Assembly: GCA_002839155.1 (NCBI GenBank)
Contig: PGXM01000003.1
Span: 124,001-188,000, forward strand
DNA length: 64,000 nucleotides
Source: Tenericutes bacterium HGW-Tenericutes-1
Lineage (GTDB): Bacteria > Bacillota_I > Bacilli_A > Izemoplasmatales > Hujiaoplasmataceae
Reading direction: 5' to 3'
Numbering within the stretch: the stretch's first letter is position 1; each line of letters starts with the position of its first letter. The notes under the pieces were generated by a model. It did not search any database. It saw only the letters and a list, made by a program, of their open reading frames with translations, and was not told the origin of the DNA. Made by a program: the position numbers and the translations under genes. Shown one piece after another: positions 41,319 through 50,798 of the stretch.

Positions 41319-42200
41319 TTATTTTGCGGCTTCAAGTAATTTTATTAAGTCTTCTTCAGAAAAAACATATTTTTTATTACAGAAGTGACAAACCGTTTCA
41401 ACCGGTTCTTTTTCTAAAATCAATTTATCGATTTCATCTTTTCCTAACGCAATAAGTCCTTTAGAGAATCGTTCTCTTGAACAATCACAAGCATAGTGTA
41501 GACTCATTGTCTCAATGAATTGATGGCTTCCTTTTGTGATTTCGTTAATCATCATTTCCGGTGTATAATCCGCTTTGATTAACTCACTGACAGGACGCAT
41601 TGCTTTAATATTTCTTTCGATTTCATCTAAAGTATTTGGTTTTGCGCCAGGCATAACTTGAAGAATAAATCCACCCGCGGCCTTTGTTTCATTCATTTCA
41701 TTAATCAAGACACCTAAACCAACGGCAGAAGGAATTTGTTCACTCATTGTGAAATAATATGCTAAATCTTGTGCGATTTCTCCGGTTCTAATTTCAGAAC
41801 TTGAAGTAAAGATATTTCTGACATTTAAGTCTTTGGTCACATGAATAAATCCATCATTACCAACCGCATAAGCGTCAGCGAGTTTATCATCATTGGTTGA
41901 AGCGTGGATATGGGGGTTCCCGACATAACCACGAACTTCACCATTCGCGTTCGTCGTTGTGACGATGCCCCCAATCGGTCCAGAACCATCAATTCGAATT
42001 GTTAAGTTTTGGTCGCCTTTGTACATCGCTCCCATAATGATTGAACCAGTTAAAGCCTTCCCAAAAGCAGCGGTCGCTGCGGGCCAAGTATCATGGATTT
42101 GTCTTGCTTCTTCAACTAAATCAGTTGTTTTCGCAGCATAGATCCTTACGGTGCCGTCAAATGCATAAGCTTTTACTAAATAATCTACCATGTTAGTCAC
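41319..42200 (-). CDS. hslO: Hsp33 redox-regulated chaperone
   Basis: DYLVKAYAFDGTVRIYAAKTTDLVEEA; C-terminal CDCSRERF...CHFCNKKY zinc cysteines. Confidence 0.95.
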   Translation of the reverse strand: MTNMVDYLVKAYAFDGTVRIYAAKTTDLVEEARQIHDTWPAATAAFGKALTGSIIMGAMYKGDQNLTIRIDGSGPIGGIVTTTNANGEVRGYVGNPHIHASTNDDKLADAYAVGNDGFIHVTKDLNVRNIFTSSSEIRTGEIAQDLAYYFTMSEQIPSAVGLGVLINEMNETKAAGGFILQVMPGAKPNTLDEIERNIKAMRPVSELIKADYTPEMMINEITKGSHQFIETMSLHYACDCSRERFSKGLIALGKDEIDKLILEKEPVETVCHFCNKKYVFSEEDLIKLLEAAK

Positions 42201-42298
42201 ACTCCGAAGAATATTATAACATATGAAATCATAATTGGTTTCAATTGTGTTTCATGAGGGTTTATAATATAATTGTTGCGAACGGTATGGTGAATTTT

Positions 42299-43300
42299 AT
42301 GAAATGGAAAATTGGAAATGTAGAACTTAAAAATCAGGTAGTCGTCGCTCCCATGGCGGGGGTTACAAACCCTGCATTTAGAAAAATAGCAAAAGAGTTT
42401 GGCGCTGGTCTAATTTATACTGAAATGGTTTCAGATAAAGGATTAGGTCATAATAATGTTCGCACGAGAGAAATGCTAAGGGTTGATCTAGATGAAAAAC
42501 CTATTAGTTTACAAATCTTTGGTGGTGACATTGAAAGCATGGTTCAAGCTGCGATTATCGTCGACCAAGAAACAAATGCCGATATCATTGATATTAATAT
42601 GGGTTGTCCTGTTCCAAAAGTCACAAAAAGTGATGCTGGAGCCAAACTGATGAAAGAACCTGAAAAGGTCTATCAACTGGTTAAAATGATTGTTGACCAA
42701 GTGAAAAAACCGGTCACTGTTAAAATTCGAAGTGGTTGGGACTATGATAACATTACCGCGGTTGAAGTTGCGAAAAATGCCGCTAAAGCGGGGGCTAGCG
42801 CGATTGCGGTTCATCCGAGAACAAGAACACAAATGTATGAAGGAAAATCAGATTGGTCCATTATCAAAGCGGTTAAAGAAGCTGTCAATATCCCTGTGAT
42901 TGGAAACGGTGATATTCATACACCAGAAGATGCCAAAAGAATGCTTGATGAAACCGGTTGTGACGCGGTCATGATTGGAAGAGGAATTTTAGGAAATCCA
43001 TGGCTTGTTAAACAAGTCATTGATTATTTAGAAACCGGTCATTATGATAAAGAGATTTCATTAAGTGAAAAAGAAAGTTATATCTACAAACACCTTGATC
43101 AGTTAATGAAAGATCGCGGCGAGAAAGTCGCAGTTCTTGAAATGAGAGGACATACTGCCTGGTATTTAAAGGGGTTAAAACACTCTACACATGTCAAAAA
43201 TCAAATCATGCAAGCAAAAACAGCGGATGAAATTCGTTTGATTGTTAAATCATATTTTGAATTACTTATAAAAGATGAATTATCGACTAAAGATTTATGA
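42299..43300 (+). CDS. dusB: tRNA-dihydrouridine synthase B
   Basis: [77 protein letters not shown]; start reassigned from 42245. Confidence 0.93.
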   Translation: MKWKIGNVELKNQVVVAPMAGVTNPAFRKIAKEFGAGLIYTEMVSDKGLGHNNVRTREMLRVDLDEKPISLQIFGGDIESMVQAAIIVDQETNADIIDINMGCPVPKVTKSDAGAKLMKEPEKVYQLVKMIVDQVKKPVTVKIRSGWDYDNITAVEVAKNAAKAGASAIAVHPRTRTQMYEGKSDWSIIKAVKEAVNIPVIGNGDIHTPEDAKRMLDETGCDAVMIGRGILGNPWLVKQVIDYLETGHYDKEISLSEKESYIYKHLDQLMKDRGEKVAVLEMRGHTAWYLKGLKHSTHVKNQIMQAKTADEIRLIVKSYFELLIKDELSTKDL

Positions 43301-43318
43301 GGATAGGATGGAAGTAAT

Positions 43319-43903
43319 ATGAAAAGAGTACTATTGCTAGGTGATTCAATTAGAATTGGATATCAAGATTATGTTAGAGAATTTTTAAAAGAGGAATGCG
43401 AAGTCATTTATTGGGCTGATGATAATGGAAGGTTTGTCCAATATAATTACTGGCAACTTAATCAGATGTTTCGCATTCATGGCCATTTTGATATTGTCCA
43501 TTTCAATAATGGTTATTGGGATATGAATATCGAACCCCCTTGTGAAGAAGCGTTAAATCCCATTCCTGAATATATTGCCGGATTAAAAAAGATTGTTACA
43601 TATATTAAAAAACAAAAGGCAATTCCCATTTTCGCAAATACCGTTCCGATTTATTCAGATGGATCAAGTAATGATAACACTGGAACGAAAGCATCAATTA
43701 CCTATAAAAATGAATGGGTCATTGACTATAATAAAGCAGCTGAAACATTAATGAAGAAAGAAAATGTTCAAATAAATGACATGTACTCAAGAATGTTAAG
43801 TGGTCCCAAGTATTTTAAATGTCCTGATATGTTACACCTAACAGAAAATGGTTATAAAGAATGTGCCATTCTTACCGCTGAAGCCATAAGAAGACATCTA
43901 TAA
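43319..43903 (+). CDS. SGNH/GDSL hydrolase-like protein
   Basis: VLLLGDSIRIGYQDYV block I; VHFNNGYWD; CPDMLHLTENGYKECA block V. Confidence 0.8.
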   Translation: MKRVLLLGDSIRIGYQDYVREFLKEECEVIYWADDNGRFVQYNYWQLNQMFRIHGHFDIVHFNNGYWDMNIEPPCEEALNPIPEYIAGLKKIVTYIKKQKAIPIFANTVPIYSDGSSNDNTGTKASITYKNEWVIDYNKAAETLMKKENVQINDMYSRMLSGPKYFKCPDMLHLTENGYKECAILTAEAIRRHL

Positions 43904-43906
43904 TAA

Positions 43907-43949
43907 AAAAAGTTGTTAGTTATTCCATTCAGGAATTTAACAACTTTTT
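43907..43949. terminator. Bidirectional terminator
   Basis: AAAAAGTTGTTA ... TAACAACTTTTT. Confidence 0.8.
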
Positions 43950-43961
43950 ATTTTGACTTAA

Positions 43962-45233
43962 TTATTCTTTCTTGCCATTTTCAATGACATATTCATGATA
44001 GAGCTTCAAATGATAATCGGATAACTCAACATCTAAATGGATGCCATCGGCTTCGTAAACTGTCGCTTTAATATGTGCGTTTTCGCGTAAGAATCCATAA
44101 ATATTTCCTTTTTCAAAGGGTAAAACCATTTTGACATGATGCATTTTATTATAAAGAGTCGAGTCAATTAATTCTACAAGGTCTTTCATACCTTCTCCGG
44201 TTATCGCAGAGACAGAAATTTGAGGAAGTTTATCAAAAACTTGTCTTTCTTTTACCATATCAATTTTGTTAAAAACATAGATTGTTGGGATATCGCTTGC
44301 TCCTAATTTGTTCAATACCTCTTCAACAACTTCCATTTGTTGAACACATTCTTTATTGGCCGCATCAATAACATGAAGGATTAATGAAGCTTCAGTGATT
44401 TCTTCTAACGTTGATTTAAATGCTTCAATTAAATGATGCGGTAATTTAGAGATGAAGCCAACCGTGTCAGTGACTAAAAATTGATGCTTATTCGCTAGCG
44501 TTATATTTCTCGTTGATGTTTCTAACGTAGCGAATAGCATATCTTTCTCAAACACATATTTTTCAGAATTTTGAGCGGAAAATTCAAGTAATTTATTGAG
44601 CATGGTTGATTTACCCGCATTGGTATATCCCGCTAAAGCAACGGTAAAGACATCCTCTTTTTTTCGCTTTTCACGTTGGACCCGGCGAATTGTCACCAAT
44701 TCTTTTAATTCTTGTTTTAAATGATAAGCTCTATCTTTTAAAATACGGCGATCTAGTTCTAATTTAGTTTCACCAGGGCCCTTCGATCCAGTTCCGCTTT
44801 TTTGTCTTGATAAAGATGAATATAAACCCACAACTCTAGGAAGCATGTATTGACATTGGGCTAATTCAACTTGAAGCATTGCTTCTTTCGTTTTAGCACG
44901 TCTAGCGAAGATATCTAGAATTAAAATGGTGCGATCAATGACTTTAACATCTAATGATTTTTCTAGATTACGAATGTGAGAAGGCGATAACTCATCGTCA
45001 AAAACAACAACGTTGGCTTCTAACGTTATTACAGCTTGTTTTATTTCTTCAACTTTACCACTTCCAACATAAAAATTTGGCGTTGGACTGTTAAGTCTTT
45101 GTGTTATAGTATCAAGAACTTCGATGTTACAAGCCAATGCAAGATTCTTGAGTTCTTCCATTGCTTCCTTGAAATGATTTGATTCAGGGGTTTCAAGTCC
45201 CACTAAGATTGCTTTTTCCATTATCTCACCCAT
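43962..45233 (-). CDS. hflX: GTPase HflX
   Basis: VVFDDELSPSHIRNLEKSL, RQKSGTGSKGPGETKLELDRR, ALAGYTNAGKSTMLNKL, TDTVGFISKLPHHLIEAFKSTLEE. Confidence 0.96.
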   Translation of the reverse strand: MGEIMEKAILVGLETPESNHFKEAMEELKNLALACNIEVLDTITQRLNSPTPNFYVGSGKVEEIKQAVITLEANVVVFDDELSPSHIRNLEKSLDVKVIDRTILILDIFARRAKTKEAMLQVELAQCQYMLPRVVGLYSSLSRQKSGTGSKGPGETKLELDRRILKDRAYHLKQELKELVTIRRVQREKRKKEDVFTVALAGYTNAGKSTMLNKLLEFSAQNSEKYVFEKDMLFATLETSTRNITLANKHQFLVTDTVGFISKLPHHLIEAFKSTLEEITEASLILHVIDAANKECVQQMEVVEEVLNKLGASDIPTIYVFNKIDMVKERQVFDKLPQISVSAITGEGMKDLVELIDSTLYNKMHHVKMVLPFEKGNIYGFLRENAHIKATVYEADGIHLDVELSDYHLKLYHEYVIENGKKE

Positions 45234-45355
45234 TACTATTATATAACATTATTTGGTTATCTGTGTTTATTTTCATATTTTAAATAATGTAGAAATAGAG
45301 CGCTTTATTATGGTATAATAACAAGTGCCATTTTAAATTAAAATGAGGTCTATGC

Positions 45356-48300
45356 ATGACAACTACTAAGAAACGCTTTAGAGAATGGTTCAAAAAGAAA
45401 TCTGAACTGTTCAATCTTAAAATCACGGAAACATTTGAATCTCCGAAAAAAACGTTCAAATTTTTGGCGATTTTTATATTTTCAATTTTATTCTTTATTG
45501 AGATGGGAATTATTTTAATTAACAATAGTTTTTATAATAATTTCTCTGATGACATCTTGCAATATTACACAATCATTGTTGATTTTGTCGCTCAAATCAA
45601 AGCAGGAACATTATCTTCGTTTAATTTAAATAATTATTTAGGGGCATCGTATTTTTCTGATGTTTATTATGTTCCTTTAGATATTTTCACTGCGATTACA
45701 TTTGTATTAAGCTATATCATGCCTACAGAACTTGCTTATTCCGTTACTGAACTTGTCAAGATATGGGCAGGTGTGATGATATTTGCTTATTACCTCCATA
45801 TGAATAAAATGAAACCTAGAACCATTTTTTGGATGGCGGTTATTTATTTTATCAGTGGTGGCTCCGTTAGTTTCATGGCATTCCCAGCATTCTTATCTTT
45901 AGCGTTTTATTTACCGTTAGGACTGGTTGTTATTCAGTGGTTTATGAGAGGGAAGAAGTGGGTTGTTCCTCTGTATGTCTTGGCTTTAATCCTTTATGAC
46001 TTTTATCTTGGTTATACGGCCATTGCGTTTGTTTCAATTCTTTATATTATTGAAACCATTAAACAACCCGGTTTTAAATTCTTTAAATTTATCTTTGACG
46101 GAATGCAATTCTTAGGATTAATTCTTTTAGGGGTTTTAATGTCAACGGTGATATTATATCCTTCAATCCTCTTTATTTTAGAACAAACATACCGTCCAGA
46201 AAATACATTTAATGGATGGGTCGTTAATGTTTTGGGCCGTGAAATCAAATTATTTCAACCAACAATCTATATCAGAATGTTCGCTAAAATGTTCGTCGAA
46301 CAAAAACCGATTGGCTTTTATGGGTTTGAGAATCATTATGGATTAGAACATTTCTCTTTATTCATATCAGTCATTGGATTTGTCTATATGAATTACATTT
46401 TTTTCATGAAGGATAAAATTGCTTGGATTTATAAAGTCGTCATGTTCTTAGGGATCATCATGATGTTTTTCCCAATCTTTAGTTACGTATTATCTGGAAC
46501 GACGGATGTCCCTTATACAAGATGGATCAATATGTTGCCGCTGGTTCAAATCATGATTTTAGCCCATGTTTTTGACCGCTATGGCTTCGAAGAAATCAAA
46601 ATGAAATGGTTGACTATCCCAATCGTCATTATGCTTGGAACGCTTGCTTATACGATGTATTATTACATCATTCATCTAATGACAGATGTGAAATATGTTT
46701 CTCGTGACGTGATGACAGCTGATACGGTTTTGATGGGTGTTGCAGGACTTATCTTAATTTTGATTATCATTTTTGGATGGCTCAAAAAATATCGATGGAT
46801 TAAAAGAGTCTTTTGGGTCGAATTTATCATTGCGCTTGTTTATATCTATTCAGGTCCATTTTCAATTCGCAATAAAATTGATACATTCCAAGAAATGGAT
46901 GAAATCAGTGATTTCTTAGAAGATTCACTGGATCATGATGAATTTTTCCGAGTGTATGTGGATTTTGAACACTTTGACGCAGAAGACATTAACTTCAACC
47001 GCATGACTCAGTTTCCGACAAACACTGAAATTTTCCATTCGTGGACCGATAAAGAAACGAATGATATTAGTATGCTTTTGTTTAACGTTTATGAGTATCA
47101 AAGTAAAGACAGACTAGATATGTTATCCGTCTATTTAAATCATTTCTTAGGATACAAATATATTTTAATCAGTGCAGAGGCTAATTTGGAGTTGCCTGAG
47201 GATTATTTCACTTTGTTCAGTGAAAATGAAAAATTTAGATTATATGAAATCTTGAACGCTGAACCGTTCCAAGTTTATGAGAGTTTTTTGACCTATAGTC
47301 AATTTAAATCAATGAGTGAGTATTCAAAACAAAAACTGCTATTAATGACGGCTGTTATTGACGCAGAAAGATATGCTACCAATGATTTAAATCTTGAAGA
47401 TCAAAGCCCGATCAATCCAAGTTATTATTCAACAGCTAAATCTTATACATCAGTCACGAATTCAACTGGAACCGCAGTTATGGCTACAGGCATTACAAAT
47501 ACCGAATCAAGAGCTTTTATTCAGTATTCTGCAGAACAATTTAAAGTTGATTTCTCGAGTGGAGCCGCTTATATTCGGTCCACTTATGGCACCATGAGTC
47601 TAGGTGAGAGTGACTATGGTGAAATCTATATGACGTTTGATGATGGGACAAGTCAATCTTGTCAATTAATGACCGATTCTGATTTAACACATCGAATAAA
47701 ATGCGAATTTGGAAAACAACCAAATGCATTCTTCTTCGAGGTCACTGATAATTATAAATCAATTGGAAAAACCGACGTTCGTTTAGAAAGAGCACTTAAT
47801 GGAGCCGCTTATTTAGTGTATGATTTTAATAATATGCAACCCAACGGAATGATGGCTTTTAAGATTGGGTCAATGGATATCGAAAGAGCTTTTATGGTCG
47901 ATATCGACGGAAACGAAACAGAATGCTTTAATAGACTTTGCTTCATAGAATCGCAACCGTTAAGAATCTATGTCTATAAAACGGGAGATATGTATAATTC
48001 TGACAATCTCTTCGCATTAGATTTCCAATATTTATATGATGATTTAAGTGATTACTCCGAAAATATTGAATCAAATATCTCAAACAATCATTCATTAATC
48101 ATTGAAAATGGTAAAATTGAATTATCTTATACAAGAACAAGCGATACTTCATATGATCAAATTGTTATGATTCCAGTTGCATATTCAGAGGAATGGATTG
48201 TAACATCAGAGATTTTATATGAGACGATGTCGGTTTCAGGAGGGTTCTTAGGAATTGTTATTCCTCATGGAACCTCAAATATTGAAGTCAGCTTGAAATT

Positions 48301-48475
48301 TGTACCCGAAGGTTTAAAAGATGGCGCGAAAGCCAGTGTTGCTGGATTTGGAATTTACGCGGTAATCTTCCTTCCTGTTTTATTAGAAAGTCGCAAGCGT
48401 AAACTATTCAGTCGCTTGAAAGAAACGGAGGTCAATGACCATGAAGAAATTGACAATCATAGTACCAGCTTATAA
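45356..48475 (+). CDS. YfhO-like polytopic membrane protein (GT-C-like)
   Basis: Multi-TM N-terminal half, DDILQYYTIIVDFVAQIKAGTLSSFNLNNYLGASYFSDVYYVPLDIFT; large soluble C-terminal domain and terminal TM; upstream of csbB-like GT2. Confidence 0.75.
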   Translation: MTTTKKRFREWFKKKSELFNLKITETFESPKKTFKFLAIFIFSILFFIEMGIILINNSFYNNFSDDILQYYTIIVDFVAQIKAGTLSSFNLNNYLGASYFSDVYYVPLDIFTAITFVLSYIMPTELAYSVTELVKIWAGVMIFAYYLHMNKMKPRTIFWMAVIYFISGGSVSFMAFPAFLSLAFYLPLGLVVIQWFMRGKKWVVPLYVLALILYDFYLGYTAIAFVSILYIIETIKQPGFKFFKFIFDGMQFLGLILLGVLMSTVILYPSILFILEQTYRPENTFNGWVVNVLGREIKLFQPTIYIRMFAKMFVEQKPIGFYGFENHYGLEHFSLFISVIGFVYMNYIFFMKDKIAWIYKVVMFLGIIMMFFPIFSYVLSGTTDVPYTRWINMLPLVQIMILAHVFDRYGFEEIKMKWLTIPIVIMLGTLAYTMYYYIIHLMTDVKYVSRDVMTADTVLMGVAGLILILIIIFGWLKKYRWIKRVFWVEFIIALVYIYSGPFSIRNKIDTFQEMDEISDFLEDSLDHDEFFRVYVDFEHFDAEDINFNRMTQFPTNTEIFHSWTDKETNDISMLLFNVYEYQSKDRLDMLSVYLNHFLGYKYILISAEANLELPEDYFTLFSENEKFRLYEILNAEPFQVYESFLTYSQFKSMSEYSKQKLLLMTAVIDAERYATNDLNLEDQSPINPSYYSTAKSYTSVTNSTGTAVMATGITNTESRAFIQYSAEQFKVDFSSGAAYIRSTYGTMSLGESDYGEIYMTFDDGTSQSCQLMTDSDLTHRIKCEFGKQPNAFFFEVTDNYKSIGKTDVRLERALNGAAYLVYDFNNMQPNGMMAFKIGSMDIERAFMVDIDGNETECFNRLCFIESQPLRIYVYKTGDMYNSDNLFALDFQYLYDDLSDYSENIESNISNNHSLIIENGKIELSYTRTSDTSYDQIVMIPVAYSEEWIVTSEILYETMSVSGGFLGIVIPHGTSNIEVSLKFVPEGLKDGAKASVAGFGIYAVIFLPVLLESRKRKLFSRLKETEVNDHEEIDNHSTSL

Positions 48476-49367
48476 TGAGGAAAAAAACGTTCGTCCGTTT
48501 TATGATGAAACGCTTCAGTACCTGAATAATCCTAATTATGAATATGAGATTTTATATATCAATGATGGATCTAAAGATCAAACATTAAACGAAATCAAGG
48601 CTTTAAAGAAACTTGATCAAAGAGTCTCTTATATTAGTCTTTCAAGAAACTTTGGTAAGGAATCAGCGATGCACGCTGGATTAGTTCATTCTAAGAACAG
48701 CGATGCAGTTATCTTTATCGATTGCGATTTGCAACAACCACCGTTTTTAATTCCTGAAATGATCAAGGAATATGAAGCGGGAAATAAAATTGTTTATACC
48801 AAAGGTAGAAGTAGAAAAGGTGAGCCGAAAATGCGAACGATTTTCGCAAACCTTTATTACAAATTTTATAATTCATATACCGAACAGCCTTTGGATAATG
48901 GTGCAAAAGATTTCCAATTGCTCGATAAACAAGTCGTTGAAGCTTATTTAAGCATCAAAGATAATTACAGATTCATGAAAGGCATATTTTCTTGGGTAGG
49001 TTATCAACGTAAATGTCTTGAGTATGATTTTATTCCAAGAAAATATGGAAAAAGCACATGGAGCTTTAAATCATTATTTAAATATGGATTCAATGGAATG
49101 AATCAGTTCTCAAATGTCATGATGATTTTACCAATATTATCGCTCTTTTTTGGAGTTTTATTATTAACCGGAAATATCTTGTTATTAGTTTTTAATGTCT
49201 TTACGCTTCAAAACTTCTTAATTGGTTTACAAATTAATCTTCTTTGGTTCATGATGTCCTTTCTCGCCTATGGACTATTTTATCTTCAATACGGTTTGAA
49301 ACGACAAGTAATGAACCGACCTATTTATCTTATTGACGAGGACTCGGATTTAAACAATGATAAGTAA
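48441..49367 (+). CDS. GT2 family glycosyltransferase (CsbB/DPM-like polyprenyl-phosphate glycosyltransferase)
   Basis: LTIIVPAYNEEKNVRPFYDE, YINDGSKDQTL, SLSRNFGKESAMHAGL, DCDLQQPP, C-terminal 2 TM. Confidence 0.88.
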   Translation: MKKLTIIVPAYNEEKNVRPFYDETLQYLNNPNYEYEILYINDGSKDQTLNEIKALKKLDQRVSYISLSRNFGKESAMHAGLVHSKNSDAVIFIDCDLQQPPFLIPEMIKEYEAGNKIVYTKGRSRKGEPKMRTIFANLYYKFYNSYTEQPLDNGAKDFQLLDKQVVEAYLSIKDNYRFMKGIFSWVGYQRKCLEYDFIPRKYGKSTWSFKSLFKYGFNGMNQFSNVMMILPILSLFFGVLLLTGNILLLVFNVFTLQNFLIGLQINLLWFMMSFLAYGLFYLQYGLKRQVMNRPIYLIDEDSDLNNDK

Positions 49368-49824
49368 AACTTGGAATTTTATCAAAACAAAGTTTTTAAC
49401 GAAGAAGTTTTTGATCTTCGGATTAATCGGTGTCATTAATACCGGCATTCATATGGGTGTTTATTGGGTCGCATTTAATCCATTAAAACTCGGACCGTTT
49501 TTTTCAAATACGATTGCGTTTATCGTTGCATCGGTATTCTCTTATTTTGCGAATGCGATATTAACCTTCAAACCTAAAAATAAATCTTCAATGCAATTTA
49601 CAGCCGTCATGGCTGTGTTCTTAATGAGATTAATTATTAGTGGTTTATTAACAACTGGTTTTGATTATATTATTCAAAACTGGATAGGAATCGACTACGG
49701 AACTTACAACTGGACGACTATTATTGCGCCGTTCTTCGCATCGGCGTTATTGATTCCGATTGCGTATTTTGCTTTAGAGTATGTGTTTAAGGCTACTGAT
49801 CATCAAAAACAAATACAAGAATAA
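49357..49824 (+). CDS. GtrA family membrane protein
   Basis: FLIFGLIGVINTGIHMGVYWVAF ... NTIAFIVASVFSYFANAILTF: four-TM GtrA pattern. Confidence 0.82.
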   Translation: MISKTWNFIKTKFLTKKFLIFGLIGVINTGIHMGVYWVAFNPLKLGPFFSNTIAFIVASVFSYFANAILTFKPKNKSSMQFTAVMAVFLMRLIISGLLTTGFDYIIQNWIGIDYGTYNWTTIIAPFFASALLIPIAYFALEYVFKATDHQKQIQE

Positions 49825-49982
49825 AGGGTTTGGTCTTTTCAAATATCAAATAATAGCGTAAAATAAAAGAAGAATATTTTTTTAGTTAATCAATATTTGT
49901 TTCTTCAATTATTTTTATGATTTATCGCTTAAAATAGGCTTTTCCTGTTTATATTTAACTACTTAATGGAAGAAGGGATTAT

Positions 49983-50732
49983 ATGAAAAGTTTTGATTTT
50001 CTTGTTTTAGTTAGTTACCTCTACGCCATTTTTATTTTGACGCTTAGAACCAAGGTCAGTCATAAAGCGATTCGGGTCTTTAAAATCTTTTTGATTGTTC
50101 TTTTTGGATTGTCAGTTTATTACATGTTCGCAGTTGGAGGTTCTGATTTACCACTTATCACAAAACTCGCCACAATCCTTCCGTTAGGGTATGTTTTCGT
50201 TATGATTTATATCAACGAGATAACGACTTTATTAAAAAAATTAGGTGTAGGCGCAACGAAAAAGAAAACAAAAGGATCAAAAACCAATAACGAACTCGCA
50301 AGTAAATTAATATCCACGATTGAGTTTTTATCGAACCGTAAAATCGGAGCGTTAATTACCATCGAAAGAGATATTAAATTATCGGGTTATGTTAATAAAG
50401 CAATGTTAATTAACGCTCCGGTTTCGAGCGAATTATTAGCATCAATCTTCATTCCAACGACCCCTTTACATGATGGAGCGGTTATTATTCGCGACAATAC
50501 AATTGTATGTGCTAAAGCTTATTATCCTTCCACTGAAAGAACGGATTTACCTTTGCATTTTGGTACGAGACATCGCGCCGCGATTGGCATCAGCGAACAA
50601 ACCGATGCTTTAACCGTAGTTGTATCGGAAGAAACGGGTTATGTTAGTCTAACAATTAATCGCCAAATTGACTATAACGTCAGCAAAGAGACACTCAATC
50701 TATATTTCGAAAAGTATCTTAAATTAAGATAA
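49983..50732 (+). CDS. cdaA: Diadenylate cyclase (CdaA type)
   Basis: TPLHDGAVIIRDN and FGTRHRAAIGISEQTDALTVVVSEETG: DisA_N DGA and RHR motifs; N-terminal TM segments. Confidence 0.92.
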   Translation: MKSFDFLVLVSYLYAIFILTLRTKVSHKAIRVFKIFLIVLFGLSVYYMFAVGGSDLPLITKLATILPLGYVFVMIYINEITTLLKKLGVGATKKKTKGSKTNNELASKLISTIEFLSNRKIGALITIERDIKLSGYVNKAMLINAPVSSELLASIFIPTTPLHDGAVIIRDNTIVCAKAYYPSTERTDLPLHFGTRHRAAIGISEQTDALTVVVSEETGYVSLTINRQIDYNVSKETLNLYFEKYLKLR

Positions 50733-50750
50733 AGTGCCTTTGCACTTTTT
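50731..50750 (+). terminator. Terminator after cdaA
   Basis: AAAGTGC cttt GCACTTT TT. Confidence 0.75.
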
Positions 50751-50798
50751 CTTCTTTCATATCAACGTATCATCAATTAAAAAGCGAGGTGAGTGATT

